Positions 43,119 through 51,449 are shown, numbered from the stretch's first letter. The stretch: 64,000 bases of DNA from Pararoseomonas baculiformis (GCF_017813395.1 NZ_JAGIZB010000014.1:62001-126000); one strand, 5' to 3'. Translations and numbers: made by a program. The notes: a model not told the origin generated them from the letters alone.

Positions 43119-44423
43119 ATGGGAGTCGCGCATGCCGCGGTGGAGTTTCGGCCGGGCGCCTCTCCGGCAGGGGCATGGCCCGTGAGCGGTGTGATGCTGC
43201 TCCTGGTGCAGGCGGTCCTCTATTTCGGGACCATGGTGGCCCTGTTCCGCGCCCGTGGGTCACTCGGCATCGGTGTTTTCGTTTGCGCCCTCGGCGTGAT
43301 GCACTTCCTCGAAACCTACCTCGCTGCGGTCTTCTTCATCGAGCTTCCCTTCGGGCTGATCTCGCCCGGCTCCACCGTGCTCTTCTCCGGCAAGCTCGCC
43401 ATGGTGCTGCTCCTTTACATCAAGGAGGATGCGGAGGCGGTGCGGCAGCCGGTGTACGGGCTGCTGATCGGCAACATGCTGATCGTCGCCATGTGCGTGC
43501 TGCTGCGCTTCCACGATCCGGTCAGCCTTGCCGGCACCAGGCCCGATATCGGCTTCATCGACCAGATGGGCGTGCTGATGGTCTGGGGCACGCTGCTGCT
43601 GTTCCTGGACAGCCTCGTGCTGGTGCTGCTCTACGAGCGCAGCGCGCCCTGGTTCGGGCGGAACCAGACGGCGCGCATCATCTTCGCGCTGGCGATCGTC
43701 CTCAGCTTCGATCAGTTCGCCTTCTTCGCCGTGCTGCGCCTGGTCGCCGGGGTGCCGCTGGCGGCGCTGTTCGGCGGCTGGGCCGCGAAGATGGGCGCCG
43801 CCATCGCCTTCGGCCTGATGCTCGGCGCCTATCTCCGGCATTTCGAGGCACTGGGAGGAGCGGGGGAGCGCCGGAGGCTGGCCGATCTTTTCGACCTGCT
43901 CACCTACCGCCACCGCCATGCGAACCTCCTGCGCCAGGCCGCGCAGGATCCCGTCACGGGGGCGCTGGCCGAGGCGCACCTCATGGCGTTGGGCGGCGCG
44001 CGCCACCGGCGCGCCCAGGCCAGCGGACGCCCGCTCGGCGTGGTGGTGCTGGAGGTAATGCCCGCACCGGGCAGCGGCGCCGTGCGGATGCGGCCCCTCA
44101 CCGAGGCGCTGGCGCTGGGCCTGCGCGCCGATGACCTGGTCTTCCGCCGTGGTCCCTCGGGCTTCGCGCTCCTGCTGGATGGCATCACGCCCGCCTCGGC
44201 CGCCCATGTCGCCGGGCGACTGCGCGAGATCGTGCTGGAGCGGGCGGAGGAGCAGGCGCCGGGGAGAGCCGCGGCCGGGCTGCGGGTGCATGTGGGCGTG
44301 GCTGCGGGAATCGGACCCCGGGAGGATTTCATCGAGGTGCTGCGGCAGGCGGAGGCGGGCATGCGCGCCCAGCGGCACAGGGATGCCGGTCCGCGCTCCG
44401 GCATGGTTCCCAGCCCGGCCTGA
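43119..44423 (+). CDS. Membrane protein with degenerate GGDEF domain
   Basis: A 434-residue protein. About seven hydrophobic helices fill residues 22-245 and include a conserved YIKEDAEAVRQPVYGLLIGNM segment. A cytoplasmic domain at about 275-425 keeps the GGDEF fold: ARHRRAQASGRPLGVVVLEV, then RRGPSGFALLLDGI where the GGDEF signature should be. The signature reads GPSGF, so c-di-GMP synthesis is very unlikely; it may bind nucleotide or act as a signalling partner. There is no EAL domain. Its plus-strand neighbour is the DUF533 gene, 50 bases on. Confidence 0.75.
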   Translation: MGVAHAAVEFRPGASPAGAWPVSGVMLLLVQAVLYFGTMVALFRARGSLGIGVFVCALGVMHFLETYLAAVFFIELPFGLISPGSTVLFSGKLAMVLLLYIKEDAEAVRQPVYGLLIGNMLIVAMCVLLRFHDPVSLAGTRPDIGFIDQMGVLMVWGTLLLFLDSLVLVLLYERSAPWFGRNQTARIIFALAIVLSFDQFAFFAVLRLVAGVPLAALFGGWAAKMGAAIAFGLMLGAYLRHFEALGGAGERRRLADLFDLLTYRHRHANLLRQAAQDPVTGALAEAHLMALGGARHRRAQASGRPLGVVVLEVMPAPGSGAVRMRPLTEALALGLRADDLVFRRGPSGFALLLDGITPASAAHVAGRLREIVLERAEEQAPGRAAAGLRVHVGVAAGIGPREDFIEVLRQAEAGMRAQRHRDAGPRSGMVPSPA

Positions 44424-44473
44424 ACCCTAGCCACCCGGCCCGCGTTCTTCCGGTCTGATCGGGAGAGACGCGC

Positions 44474-45514
44474 ATGTTTGATGCGAAGCGCCTTTTGGAT
44501 GGTTTCCTGGGCGGACAAGGCAAGCACGCCGGATCCCGCCCGTCTGGTGGGATCGGCAGCCTCGGCAGGGGCGGCGGGTCCTTGCAGGACGTGCTCGGCG
44601 GGCTTCTGGGCGGTGGGATCGGCAGCCTCGGGGGCGATGCGCACCGGCGCGGCGCCGGTGGCCCGCTCGGCCGCATGGGGGATGAGGACGGCACGCGGGG
44701 CGGCCGTGGCTTCGGCGGCCCAATCGGCAGCATGGGCGGCGCGGGCGGCGGGCTCGGTGGCGGCTTGGGCGGCATGCTTGGCGGCGGTGGCCTGGGTGGT
44801 GCCCTGGGCACGGCAGCCGCCGGCGGGCTGCTCGGATCCCTTCTCGGCGGGCGCCGGCGCGGCAGTGGCGGGGGCCTGCTCCGGATGGGCGGCGTGGCCG
44901 TGCTCGGCACGCTTGCCTATCGCGCCTGGCAGCAATGGCAGGAGAGCCAGCAGGCAGGTGCGCAGGCCTCCGGGGATGCCCCGGGCCATGCAGCGGCAGG
45001 TTCGGGTTCCAGGCCCACGAGTGGCCCCTGGTCCGGCCAGCCATCCTCCGCCGGGCCTGCCGCGGCCGCTCCGTTGCCTCCGCCGGAGGAATTCGCGCGG
45101 GAGGAAGCACCGGCTGCGGATGGCCATCCCTTCGGCCTGTCGCTGGTCAAGGCGATGATCGCGGCCGCCAAGGCCGATGGGCATCTCGACGACAACGAGC
45201 GCGCCTATGTTTTCGAGGAGGTGGAGCGGCTGGAACTGGATGCCGAGGCCAAGGGCTTCGTCTTCCAGGCCCTGGAGGCCGCCGCCGATCCCTCCGCCGT
45301 CGCCGCCATGGCGCGCACCGATGCGCAGAAGTCCGAGATCTACATGGTCTCGCGTCTGGTCGCCGAGCCGGACACGGCGGCCGAACGCGCCTATCTGGAC
45401 GCGCTGGCCCACCGCCTCGGCCTCGCTCCTGGGCTGCGCCAATCCCTGGATGCGCAGGCGGCCGAGGCGCAGCGGCTGCTGGCGGCGCAGGACACGCCGG
45501 GCCAGGGCGGCTGA
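44474..45514 (+). CDS. DUF533 / TerB-like family protein
   Basis: A 346-residue protein. Residues about 1-170 are Gly-rich (GGLLGGGIGSLGG, GGGLGGALGTAAAGGLLGSLLGG), with a hydrophobic short helix and a Pro/Ala/Ser linker. The C-terminal domain, from about residue 215, reads SLVKAMIAAAKADGHLDDNERAYVFEEVERL and matches the DUF533/tellurite resistance TerB helical domain. Close relatives include E. coli YebE, whose role is unknown. The TerB part contains the acidic HLDDNER motif often used for metal binding. Confidence 0.8.
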   Translation: MFDAKRLLDGFLGGQGKHAGSRPSGGIGSLGRGGGSLQDVLGGLLGGGIGSLGGDAHRRGAGGPLGRMGDEDGTRGGRGFGGPIGSMGGAGGGLGGGLGGMLGGGGLGGALGTAAAGGLLGSLLGGRRRGSGGGLLRMGGVAVLGTLAYRAWQQWQESQQAGAQASGDAPGHAAAGSGSRPTSGPWSGQPSSAGPAAAAPLPPPEEFAREEAPAADGHPFGLSLVKAMIAAAKADGHLDDNERAYVFEEVERLELDAEAKGFVFQALEAAADPSAVAAMARTDAQKSEIYMVSRLVAEPDTAAERAYLDALAHRLGLAPGLRQSLDAQAAEAQRLLAAQDTPGQGG

Positions 45515-45523
45515 ACCGCCGAT

Positions 45524-46237
45524 TCAGCCCGGCAGGAGCGCGCGCGCCTCGGCGGCGCGCTCCACCGGCCAGGCGAAGAAGTTGAAGATGTAGGGATCGG
45601 ACGCTTCGAACACCGAGGGGTCGGGGCTCGCGCGCTGCATGCTCGGCCGGTGCAGCGCCGCCACCGGATGCCAGCGCCCCTGATGCGCGAAGCACACCTC
45701 ATAGCCGAGCGCGTTCAGGAAGGCGGGCACGGCCCAGGTGCAGCCCTCCGCGTGCCGTTCCTCCAGCTCCAGCGTGAGCAGGGGACGGCAATGGCGGAGG
45801 ATCTCGCGCGCGCCCCGCAGGATCGCGTATTCCGCGCCCTCCGCGTCCAGCTTGATGGCGGTGACATCCCGCAGGCCGAGGCTGTCCAGGGGGATGACGG
45901 GAACACGCTCCCGCCGCACCGAAACTCGCGAGCTCTCATGGACGGCATAGGTCTTGGCGGTGCTTGCCCATTGCCATTGCGGCGCCCCGTCCAGCACCGG
46001 CACGGAGAGGTCGAGATGACCGGGGGCATCGCCCAGGGCCTCGGCGCGGATCGTGATGCCGGGCTGCCCCGCCACGGCTGCCTCCAGCGCCGCGCGGGCC
46101 CGCGCCAGGGGCTCGAAGGCGATCACGCGGGCGCCGGGCAGGGCCGCCAGGGGAAGGGTCAGCAGCCCCTCATGCGCGCCGATATCGACGAGCGTGCCCG
46201 GACGGTGCAGCGCCGAGAGGAAGCCGATTTCGTCCAT
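45524..46237 (-). CDS. FkbM family SAM-dependent methyltransferase
   Basis: A 237-residue methyltransferase. The SAM-binding start TLVDIGAHEGLLTLPLAALPGARVIAFEPL (about 15-45) shows motif I GAHEG and the acidic loop FEP. IKLDAEGAEYAILRGA is the signature FkbM region near residue 140, and LTLELEERHAEG follows. These enzymes methylate hydroxyls of sugars or secondary metabolites. The start ATG at 46237 is chosen because the longer frame to 47335 runs through ThiE-region and small-protein genes on other strands. It is convergent with the DUF533 gene (9-base gap). Confidence 0.83.
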   Translation of the reverse strand: MDEIGFLSALHRPGTLVDIGAHEGLLTLPLAALPGARVIAFEPLARARAALEAAVAGQPGITIRAEALGDAPGHLDLSVPVLDGAPQWQWASTAKTYAVHESSRVSVRRERVPVIPLDSLGLRDVTAIKLDAEGAEYAILRGAREILRHCRPLLTLELEERHAEGCTWAVPAFLNALGYEVCFAHQGRWHPVAALHRPSMQRASPDPSVFEASDPYIFNFFAWPVERAAEARALLPG

Positions 46238-46345
46238 GCTGGGTTCCCCGGCCCTGTTCCGCCTCGCAGATGGCCATCCTGTGCGCCCCCGCAACTGCCT
46301 ATCCAGGGCGGCGTTGACCGGGCTGCAACGCAAAGGAGGTGCTGC

Positions 46346-46666
46346 ATGCGTATCCTGACCCTCGCCGCCGCCACCCTGCTGATGGCCACGCCCGCCATGG
46401 CCAATCTCAATGACGGCCGCACCAACCACCGCTCCCCCGGCCCGCCGATCGACCGCGGCTCCTCGCGCAGCAACACCGACGGCGCCTATGCGGGTGGCGG
46501 CATGGTGCTTGAGGGTGCGCCCGGCGCCCCGGCGCCCATGCCGCGTCAGACCGCGCCTGCCGGCTCCATGCGGCCGGACAGCCCGATGATGCAGGGACAG
46601 GGCCAGATGATGGATGGCCAGAGCCAGATGATGCAGGGACAGGGCCGGATGATGCAGGGGCGCTGA
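46346..46666 (+). CDS. Exported Met/Gln-rich small protein, hypothetical
   Basis: 106 residues with a clear signal peptide (ILTLAAATLLMATPAMA, cleavage near residue 19). The mature part starts NLNDGRTNHRSPGPP and ends with Met-Met-Gln-Gly repeats (PMMQGQGQMMDGQSQMM and then QGQGRMMQGR). A strong AAGGAGGT ribosome site precedes the ATG at 46346. No family is recognised. Methionine-rich motifs in small periplasmic proteins often coordinate copper or silver ions, so a metal-related role is possible but unproven. It is convergent with thiE. Confidence 0.7.
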   Translation: MRILTLAAATLLMATPAMANLNDGRTNHRSPGPPIDRGSSRSNTDGAYAGGGMVLEGAPGAPAPMPRQTAPAGSMRPDSPMMQGQGQMMDGQSQMMQGQGRMMQGR

Positions 46667-46683
46667 GCCCCCGGCACCGGGAA

Positions 46684-46711
46684 GGGCCGCGCTCCGCGAG
46701 GGGCGCGGCCC
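46684..46711. terminator. Terminator hairpin between the small exported protein and thiE
   Basis: A nine-base-pair stem, GGGCCGCGC with GCGCGGCCC, around a 10-base loop in the short convergent gap. Confidence 0.5.
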
Positions 46712-46719
46712 CTCCTGCA

Positions 46720-47343
46720 TCAGGCCCCGGAGATGGCCGCGTTCATGGCCCGCACCCCGGCGGCGGGGCCGTCCGGATGGTTCCACACGGCACCCACCAC
46801 CGCGAGGAAATCCGCCCCCGCCCGCACCAGCGGGGCGCAATTCTCCGCCGTGATGCCACCGATGGCCACGCAGGGGATCTCGAACAGGGACGACCACCAC
46901 TCCAGGATGTCCGGCTCCGCGCGGTGCTGCGCGTCCTTCGTGGCAGTGGGGAAGAAGGCGCCGAAGGCGACGTAATCCGCGCCCATCTCGCCCGCATCCA
47001 TCGCCAGGTGCCGGCTGCCGTGACAGGTGATGCCCAGCGTCGCATCCCGCAGCAGCGTGCGCGCCCTGGCGTGGTCTCCATCCTCCTGTCCGAGATGGGC
47101 GCCGTCGCAGCCGGTCTGCGCGGCCAGCTCCGCGTCGTCGTTCAGCAGGAAGGCGACCTCGCGCGACTGGGCGATGGGGCGCAACGCATCGATGGCACGG
47201 CGGAGATCGTCGCGTGGCGCCTCCTTCAGCCGAAGCTGCAGGCAGGCGACATCGCCGGCATCCAGGGCGCGGGCGAGCAGGTCGGGAAAGGTGGCGAGGT
47301 CGATGCTGGGCGGGGTGATGAGGTAGAGGCGGCAATCGGTCAT
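46720..47343 (-). CDS. thiE: Thiamine phosphate synthase
   Basis: A 207-residue TIM-barrel enzyme joining HMP-pyrophosphate and thiazole phosphate to make thiamine monophosphate. Typical motifs are [69 protein letters not shown] and [30 protein letters not shown] at 47343 is preferred to 47388 because the alignment with the family begins at CRLYLITP. The upstream gene is the class I aldolase; no other thiamine genes or TPP riboswitch are visible here. Confidence 0.9.
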   Translation of the reverse strand: MTDCRLYLITPPSIDLATFPDLLARALDAGDVACLQLRLKEAPRDDLRRAIDALRPIAQSREVAFLLNDDAELAAQTGCDGAHLGQEDGDHARARTLLRDATLGITCHGSRHLAMDAGEMGADYVAFGAFFPTATKDAQHRAEPDILEWWSSLFEIPCVAIGGITAENCAPLVRAGADFLAVVGAVWNHPDGPAAGVRAMNAAISGA

Positions 47344-47363
47344 CGCGGGCAGGGCTTCCGGTG

Positions 47364-47400
47364 GGCGGCGTCGGCGCGGTGATACCACGCCGGCGCCGCC
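47364..47400 (-). terminator. Hairpin between the aldolase gene and thiE
   Basis: A stem of 13 pairs (GGCGGCGTCGGCG with CGCCGGCGCCGCC, one G-U wobble) around an 11-base loop lies just after the aldolase stop. No U-tract follows, so it may be a partial terminator or attenuator before thiE. Confidence 0.4.
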
Positions 47401-47406
47401 ACCGGA

Positions 47407-48324
47407 TCAGCGGCGATACACCTCGACGATATCCGAGAGCAGCTTCAGCGCCTCCGCCTTCGGGCGCTGGAAGGTGTTGCGGCCGATGATGGAGCCGTTT
47501 CCGCCGCCCTGGTGGATGCCGCGCGCCATCTCGATGAGGGATTCGCTCGTCCCGGCCTCGCCACCGGAGAAGACGACGAGGCGGCGCCCGCCGAAGCAGG
47601 CCTGGACCACATGGTGGATGCGCCCGGCCAGGGTGCCGATATCGGCCACCGGGTTCTTCTCATAGGTCTTCTTGGCGGCATCGAGGGAGATCGCCTCGGT
47701 GGGCGGCTTCACCTTGATGATGTGGGCGCCCATCAGCGCGGCCATGTGCGCGGCATAGGCGCAGATGTCGAGCGCGGTCTCGCCGGTCTTGTCCAGCATC
47801 GGGCCGCGCGGATAGCTCCAGACGACGACGGCGAGGCCGGCGGCCTTTGCCTCCTCCGCCATCTCGCGCAGCTCTTCCATCATCTCGAACTGGTATTCCG
47901 AGCCGGGATAGATGGTGAAGCCGATGGCCGAGCAGCCCAGGCGCAGCGCATCCGAGACGGAGCCGGTGATCGCCTGGTCCTTGGTGGTGGACAGGCTGTT
48001 GCTGCTGTTCACCTTCAGGATGGTGGGAATAGCGCCGGCATAGGTCGCGGCACCGGCCTCGATCATGCCGAGCGGGGCGGCATAGGCATTCAGCCGCGCC
48101 TCGACCGCCAGCTGGAAATGGTAGCGCGGGTCATAGGCGTCAGGGTTCGGCGCGAAGGAGCGGGCGGGGCCATGCTCGAAGCCCTGGTCCACGGGCAGGA
48201 TCACCATGCGGCCGGTGCCGCCCAGCCGGCCCTCCATGAGGATCCGGGCCAGGTTGGCCTTCGTGCCGGGATTGTCGCTCTCGTACCAGGAGAGGATGTC
48301 GCGAACCTTCCGGGTGATCTGCAT
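47407..48324 (-). CDS. Class I fructose-bisphosphate aldolase (DhnA/FbaB family)
   Basis: A 305-residue Schiff-base aldolase of the archaeal-type DhnA family. The likely catalytic Lys is in MGAHIIKVKPPTEAISL; MVILPVDQGFEHGPARSFAPN and VVWSYPRGP are upstream strand motifs, and VVFSGGEAGTSESLIEMARGIHQGG is the phosphate-binding C-terminal region. It cleaves fructose-1,6-bisphosphate into triose phosphates. The gene precedes thiE on the same strand, separated by a hairpin. Confidence 0.9.
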   Translation of the reverse strand: MQITRKVRDILSWYESDNPGTKANLARILMEGRLGGTGRMVILPVDQGFEHGPARSFAPNPDAYDPRYHFQLAVEARLNAYAAPLGMIEAGAATYAGAIPTILKVNSSNSLSTTKDQAITGSVSDALRLGCSAIGFTIYPGSEYQFEMMEELREMAEEAKAAGLAVVVWSYPRGPMLDKTGETALDICAYAAHMAALMGAHIIKVKPPTEAISLDAAKKTYEKNPVADIGTLAGRIHHVVQACFGGRRLVVFSGGEAGTSESLIEMARGIHQGGGNGSIIGRNTFQRPKAEALKLLSDIVEVYRR

Positions 48325-48401
48325 CGTGGCGGGTTCCTCCAGGGGCCGTGATCAGGGCCTTGATTCGGGCCTGGCGAGTTAGCCGCAGGGGCCGCGGCTT
48401 G

Positions 48402-48821
48402 TCACGGGCACGGAGCGGTGAGGTGGCGGGCCAGCAGCGCGAGCCCGCCCGGGCGGCGGAGATCCAGCCGCGACAGGTCCAGCGCCTCCGGTGCGGCAGG
48501 AAGCAGCGTCGCGCGGACCTCTTCCGCGGCCGCCCTCACGGCGGGGAAGGAGGGATGCGCCGGGTCCAGGACCAGAATGCGCCATCCCTGGCGAAGGGCG
48601 TCCAGCGCGAGCCCCGGGGCTGAGCCGCAATCCAGCGCCGCCTCATGCTGGGCGCCGGGATGGGCGGCCGCCGCGCGGGCGACCATGGCCGCGACCACCC
48701 TCGCGCCGGGCCAGGCCGCGGCGCCGGGCGCCGAGATCAGGAAGACGCCCCCGGGTGGCGCGAGGGAGAGGGCGGCGGCGGCCTCCGCCTCGGAACGGAA
48801 GCGGATTGCGGGGGCTGGCAT
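48402..48821 (-). CDS. Hypothetical protein, 139 residues
   Basis: A small Ala-rich protein with no signal peptide. The middle reads HEAALDCGSAPGLALDALRQGWRILVLDPAHPSFPAVRAAAEEV, which has alternating strand/helix character, and the C-terminus reads ALDLSRLDLRRPGGLALLARHL. Nothing matches a known family by eye. It lies upstream of the aldolase on the same strand with a 77-base gap. Coding is supported by strong third-position GC and by a frame that fills the gap neatly. Confidence 0.55.
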   Translation of the reverse strand: MPAPAIRFRSEAEAAAALSLAPPGGVFLISAPGAAAWPGARVVAAMVARAAAAHPGAQHEAALDCGSAPGLALDALRQGWRILVLDPAHPSFPAVRAAAEEVRATLLPAAPEALDLSRLDLRRPGGLALLARHLTAPCP

Positions 48822-48937
48822 GGTTGACCCTCTTGCCGGCGGTTGCGTAAAGCCCTCACGCTCCTGTGTGAAGCCCGGAGGGCCGGGAGCGATGGCAGGC
48901 CTGCGGTCTGGCGCGGGCGGGAAGGATTGGGGGCGGC

Positions 48938-49237
48938 ATGTCGGACAGCCTGACGGAGGCGGCCGCGCGTCTGGAAGCGGCGGTGGAGCGGCTGGCCCGG
49001 GTGGCGGCTGATGTCGCGGCGCGGGCTTCTGCCCGCCCCGCCGGCGTGCCGGCGGAGGAGGTGGCGGCGCTTTCCGCCCGGCTGGAGGCCACCATCGCCC
49101 GCCTCCGCGCCGTGCTGCCCGAGGGCTCCGATCTCTCTGCGGAGTTGGCGGGCGACGCCGGAGGTGATGAGGTCGGGCTGCCGGATGAGGGCGGGGAGGG
49201 GGACGAACCCCCGCGCCGCCATGCCGAGGAGGGCTGA
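48938..49237 (+). CDS. Small coiled-coil protein upstream of zapA
   Basis: A 99-residue protein. Residues 1-65 are helical with heptad-like Leu/Ala/Val spacing (TEAAARLEAAVERLARVAADVAARA and EVAALSARLEATIARLRAVL); the last 30 residues are acidic and Gly-rich. It resembles the short DUF4164/ZapB-type coiled-coil proteins found before zapA in alphaproteobacteria. The next gene, zapA, starts three bases after its stop, suggesting a shared cell-division role. Confidence 0.65.
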   Translation: MSDSLTEAAARLEAAVERLARVAADVAARASARPAGVPAEEVAALSARLEATIARLRAVLPEGSDLSAELAGDAGGDEVGLPDEGGEGDEPPRRHAEEG

Positions 49238-49240
49238 GAA

Positions 49241-49570
49241 TTGGGACAGGTCACGGTTCGCGTCGGCGGCTACAGCCATCCGGTTTCCTGCGAGGACGGG
49301 CAGGAGGCGCATCTCATCTCGCTGGCGGCGGAGGTGGACCGGCGCGTTGCCTCGGTGAAGACCATGGGCGGCTCCTATGGCGAGCCCCGGCTGCTGCTGC
49401 TGGCCGCCCTGCTCCTCGCCGATGAGGTGCATGACCTGAAGGTGGAGCTGTCCCAGGCGCGGGCCGGGATCATGCCCGCGGTGCCGCCCACCGATCCTCA
49501 TCTGGCCGAGCGCCTGGCCAGGGTGGCGGAACGGATCGAAGGCATCGCGACGGATCTCGGAAAGTCCTGA
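49241..49570 (+). CDS. zapA: Cell division protein ZapA
   Basis: A 109-residue FtsZ-ring stabiliser. The globular head (VTVRVGGYSHPVSCEDGQEAHLISLAAEVDRRVASV, residues about 4-40) matches ZapA, followed by a helix with LLLLAALLLADEVHDLKVEL and a C-terminal coiled coil (about 85-109). The TTG start at 49241 has a GGAGGG ribosome site, and stop-to-start spacing from the upstream gene is three bases. Downstream lies the 6S RNA gene and the 5-formyl-THF cyclo-ligase, the ancestral proteobacterial order. Confidence 0.87.
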   Translation: MGQVTVRVGGYSHPVSCEDGQEAHLISLAAEVDRRVASVKTMGGSYGEPRLLLLAALLLADEVHDLKVELSQARAGIMPAVPPTDPHLAERLARVAERIEGIATDLGKS

Positions 49571-49602
49571 TCCGTTTCGCAGCCGGCCCTGGCGTGAGGC
49601 GA

Positions 49603-49748
49603 CGCGAAGGCCTAGATAGGGTGGGCGGGGCTGCCTTTCGCGCCAGGCAAATCATCCCCAGGGCCAATAAGCATCCTCCGGGAGCTGGCTCTGTCCGGAT
49701 CTTGGTCCGGGTATCTGGCGCCCACCTGCGCTAGCAGGCCTTGGGAGG
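49603..49748 (+). ncRNA. ssrS: 6S RNA
   Basis: The region between zapA and the 5-formyl-THF cyclo-ligase gene carries a structured RNA. A closing stem pairs AAGGCCT (49607-49613) with AGGCCTT (49736-49742), and GGTGGGCG (49620-49627) pairs with CGCCCACC (49719-49726), leaving the large central bubble typical of 6S RNA. The conserved-looking TAAGCATCCTCCGGGAGCTGG lies inside. 6S RNA mimics an open promoter and binds the sigma-70 RNA polymerase holoenzyme in stationary phase. Location and pairing support the call; exact ends are estimated. Confidence 0.85.
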
Positions 49749-49765
49749 ACGAATCGCCAGCGGTC

Positions 49766-50383
49766 ATGGCGGCTCCGCACTCAGTTTCCCCCCCTTCCGG
49801 CGAAGATGACGCCCTTTTGCGCGCGGCCAAGGTCGTGGCGCGGGAGGAGGCGATGGCGCGCCGCGCGCGCGCCGATGCCGCGGGAGCCGGCCAGGCCCTG
49901 GCAGCCCATGTGCTGCGGGACGCCCCGCCGCCCTCTGGCGCCGTCGTTGCCGGCTTCTGGCCCATGGGGCACGAGATCGACATCCGGCCGCTGATGCGTG
50001 CGCTGGAGGCGCGCGGGCACCGGCTTTGCCTTCCCCGCACCCCGAAGCGCGGCCTGCCCCTGGATTTCCGTGCCTTCGCCTTTGGTGACGAGCTGGTGAA
50101 GGGTCCGGTCGGCACGCGGCAGCCGGCGGAGGATGCCCCGCCCTGCGTGCCGGACTGGCTGATCGTGCCGCTGCTGGCCTTTGACCGCGCGGGGCGGCGG
50201 CTGGGATATGGCGGCGGCTATTACGACCGCACCCTGGCCGGGTTGCCCGGGGCGGGAACGCTTGGCGTGGCCTATGCCTGCCAGGAGATGGATGTGGTGC
50301 CCTCCGGCCCGCATGACGCGCCGCTGGGCGCGGTGGCGACCGAGGCCGGGGTGATGTGGTTTCGAAAAGGTTCCTCCGGTTGA
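49766..50383 (+). CDS. fau: 5-formyltetrahydrofolate cyclo-ligase
   Basis: A 205-residue enzyme that converts 5-formyl-THF to 5,10-methenyl-THF with ATP. The family motif GYGGGYYDRTLAGL is near residue 150, with VAGFWPMGHEIDIRPLM and LCLPRTPKRGLPLDFRAF upstream and PLLAFDRAGRRLGYGG before the loop. ATG at 49766 is the first start after the 6S RNA. The stop overlaps the next gene's TTG (TTGA). The gene is known as ygfA or fau in E. coli and shares its transcript with the 6S RNA there. Confidence 0.9.
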   Translation: MAAPHSVSPPSGEDDALLRAAKVVAREEAMARRARADAAGAGQALAAHVLRDAPPPSGAVVAGFWPMGHEIDIRPLMRALEARGHRLCLPRTPKRGLPLDFRAFAFGDELVKGPVGTRQPAEDAPPCVPDWLIVPLLAFDRAGRRLGYGGGYYDRTLAGLPGAGTLGVAYACQEMDVVPSGPHDAPLGAVATEAGVMWFRKGSSG

Positions 50384-51201
50384 GAATTCTGTTCCTGGGC
50401 GATGTGGTCGGGCGCGCGGGGCGCGACGCGGTGGTCACGCGCCTGCCAGGCCTGCGGCGCGAGCTGGCGGCCGACCTCGTTGTGCTGAACGCGGAGAACG
50501 CGTCCCACGGCTTCGGCCTAGCGCCCGACATGGCGCGCGCCTTCCTGGAAGCCGGGGCAGATGTGCTGACCCTCGGCAACCATGCCTGGGACCGCAAGGA
50601 GATCGTCCCCTATATCGAGGGCGAGCCGAGGCTGATCCGCCCCATGAACTACCCGCCCGGCACGCCCGGGCGTGGCGCGACGGTCGTGGATGTGCCCGGC
50701 AAGGGCCGCGCGCTGGTGATGCAGGTGATGGGGCGCCTCTTCATGGAACCGCTGGACGATCCCTTCCGTGCCGCCCAGGCCGAGCTGGCGCGGCACACGC
50801 TCGGCCCGCATGGCTCCGTGCAGGCCGTGGTGGTGGATATCCATGCCGAGGCGACGAGCGAGAAACTCGGCTTCGGCCATTCCTTCGACGGGCGCGTCAG
50901 CCTCGTCGCCGGCACGCATACGCATGTGCCCACCGCCGACCACCAAGTGCTGGAGGGCGGCACCGCCTATGTCTCCGATGCCGGCATGTGCGGCGACTAT
51001 GACAGCGTGATCGGCATGCAGAAGGCAGGGGCCTCCATCCGGTTCTGGCGGAAGGTTCCCTCCGAGCGCCTGGCCCCGGCCGAGGGGGAGGCGACGCTCT
51101 GCGGCGTGCTGGTGGAGACGGATGATACCACCGGCCTCGCGGGCCGGATCGGGCCGTTGCGCCTGGGCGGGCGCCTCTCGCAGATCATGCCGGGGTTCTG
51201 A
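50380..51201 (+). CDS. YmdB-like calcineurin-type phosphodiesterase (TIGR00282)
   Basis: A 273-residue metallophosphoesterase. Metal-binding motifs: ILFLGDVVGRAGRDAV (Asp), LNAENASHGFG (Glu-Asn), TLGNHAWDRKEI (Asn-His), VVVDIHAEATSEK (His) and GTHTHVPTAD (His-His). The B. subtilis homologue YmdB hydrolyses cAMP and affects RNA decay, but alphaproteobacterial function is not established. I start at TTG 50380, four bases overlapping the previous stop; an earlier GTG at 50356 adds eight residues only. Confidence 0.85.
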   Translation: MRILFLGDVVGRAGRDAVVTRLPGLRRELAADLVVLNAENASHGFGLAPDMARAFLEAGADVLTLGNHAWDRKEIVPYIEGEPRLIRPMNYPPGTPGRGATVVDVPGKGRALVMQVMGRLFMEPLDDPFRAAQAELARHTLGPHGSVQAVVVDIHAEATSEKLGFGHSFDGRVSLVAGTHTHVPTADHQVLEGGTAYVSDAGMCGDYDSVIGMQKAGASIRFWRKVPSERLAPAEGEATLCGVLVETDDTTGLAGRIGPLRLGGRLSQIMPGF

Positions 51202-51299
51202 ACCCGGGCCCGTTCCGCAGGCGGATCGGGAGGGCCGGCAAGACAGCTCGCTGCAACCCATCCGGGGTATGGCCGCTTTAGGCGGACTTGAACGTTCCA

Positions 51300-51348
51300 C
51301 CGCGCGGATCTCAGGCCGGCCTGAACGCCATGCCGGGGATCCGCGCGG
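51300..51348. repeat. Nested inverted repeats upstream of the mscS-like gene
   Basis: CCGCGCGGATC (51300-51310) and GATCCGCGCGG (51338-51348) are perfect 11-base inverted repeats. Between them sits TCAGGCCGGCCTGA (51311-51324), a perfect 14-base palindrome. The whole could form a cruciform or serve as a protein site about 100 bases upstream of the channel gene. Confidence 0.5.
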
Positions 51349-51449
51349 CTGGCCGGCCACGCGCGCCCGATGGCCTGGCCCCGGCCCGTCGGAGGGGCCC
51401 GTCCCGGCCCCGGCGGATCCACGAGCCTTCCGCAGGAGTCCTCCCCCGC

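Noticed and set aside
47344-47406. TPP riboswitch before thiE
   Set aside because: The gap holds only a GC-rich hairpin and is too short for the conserved thi-box structure.
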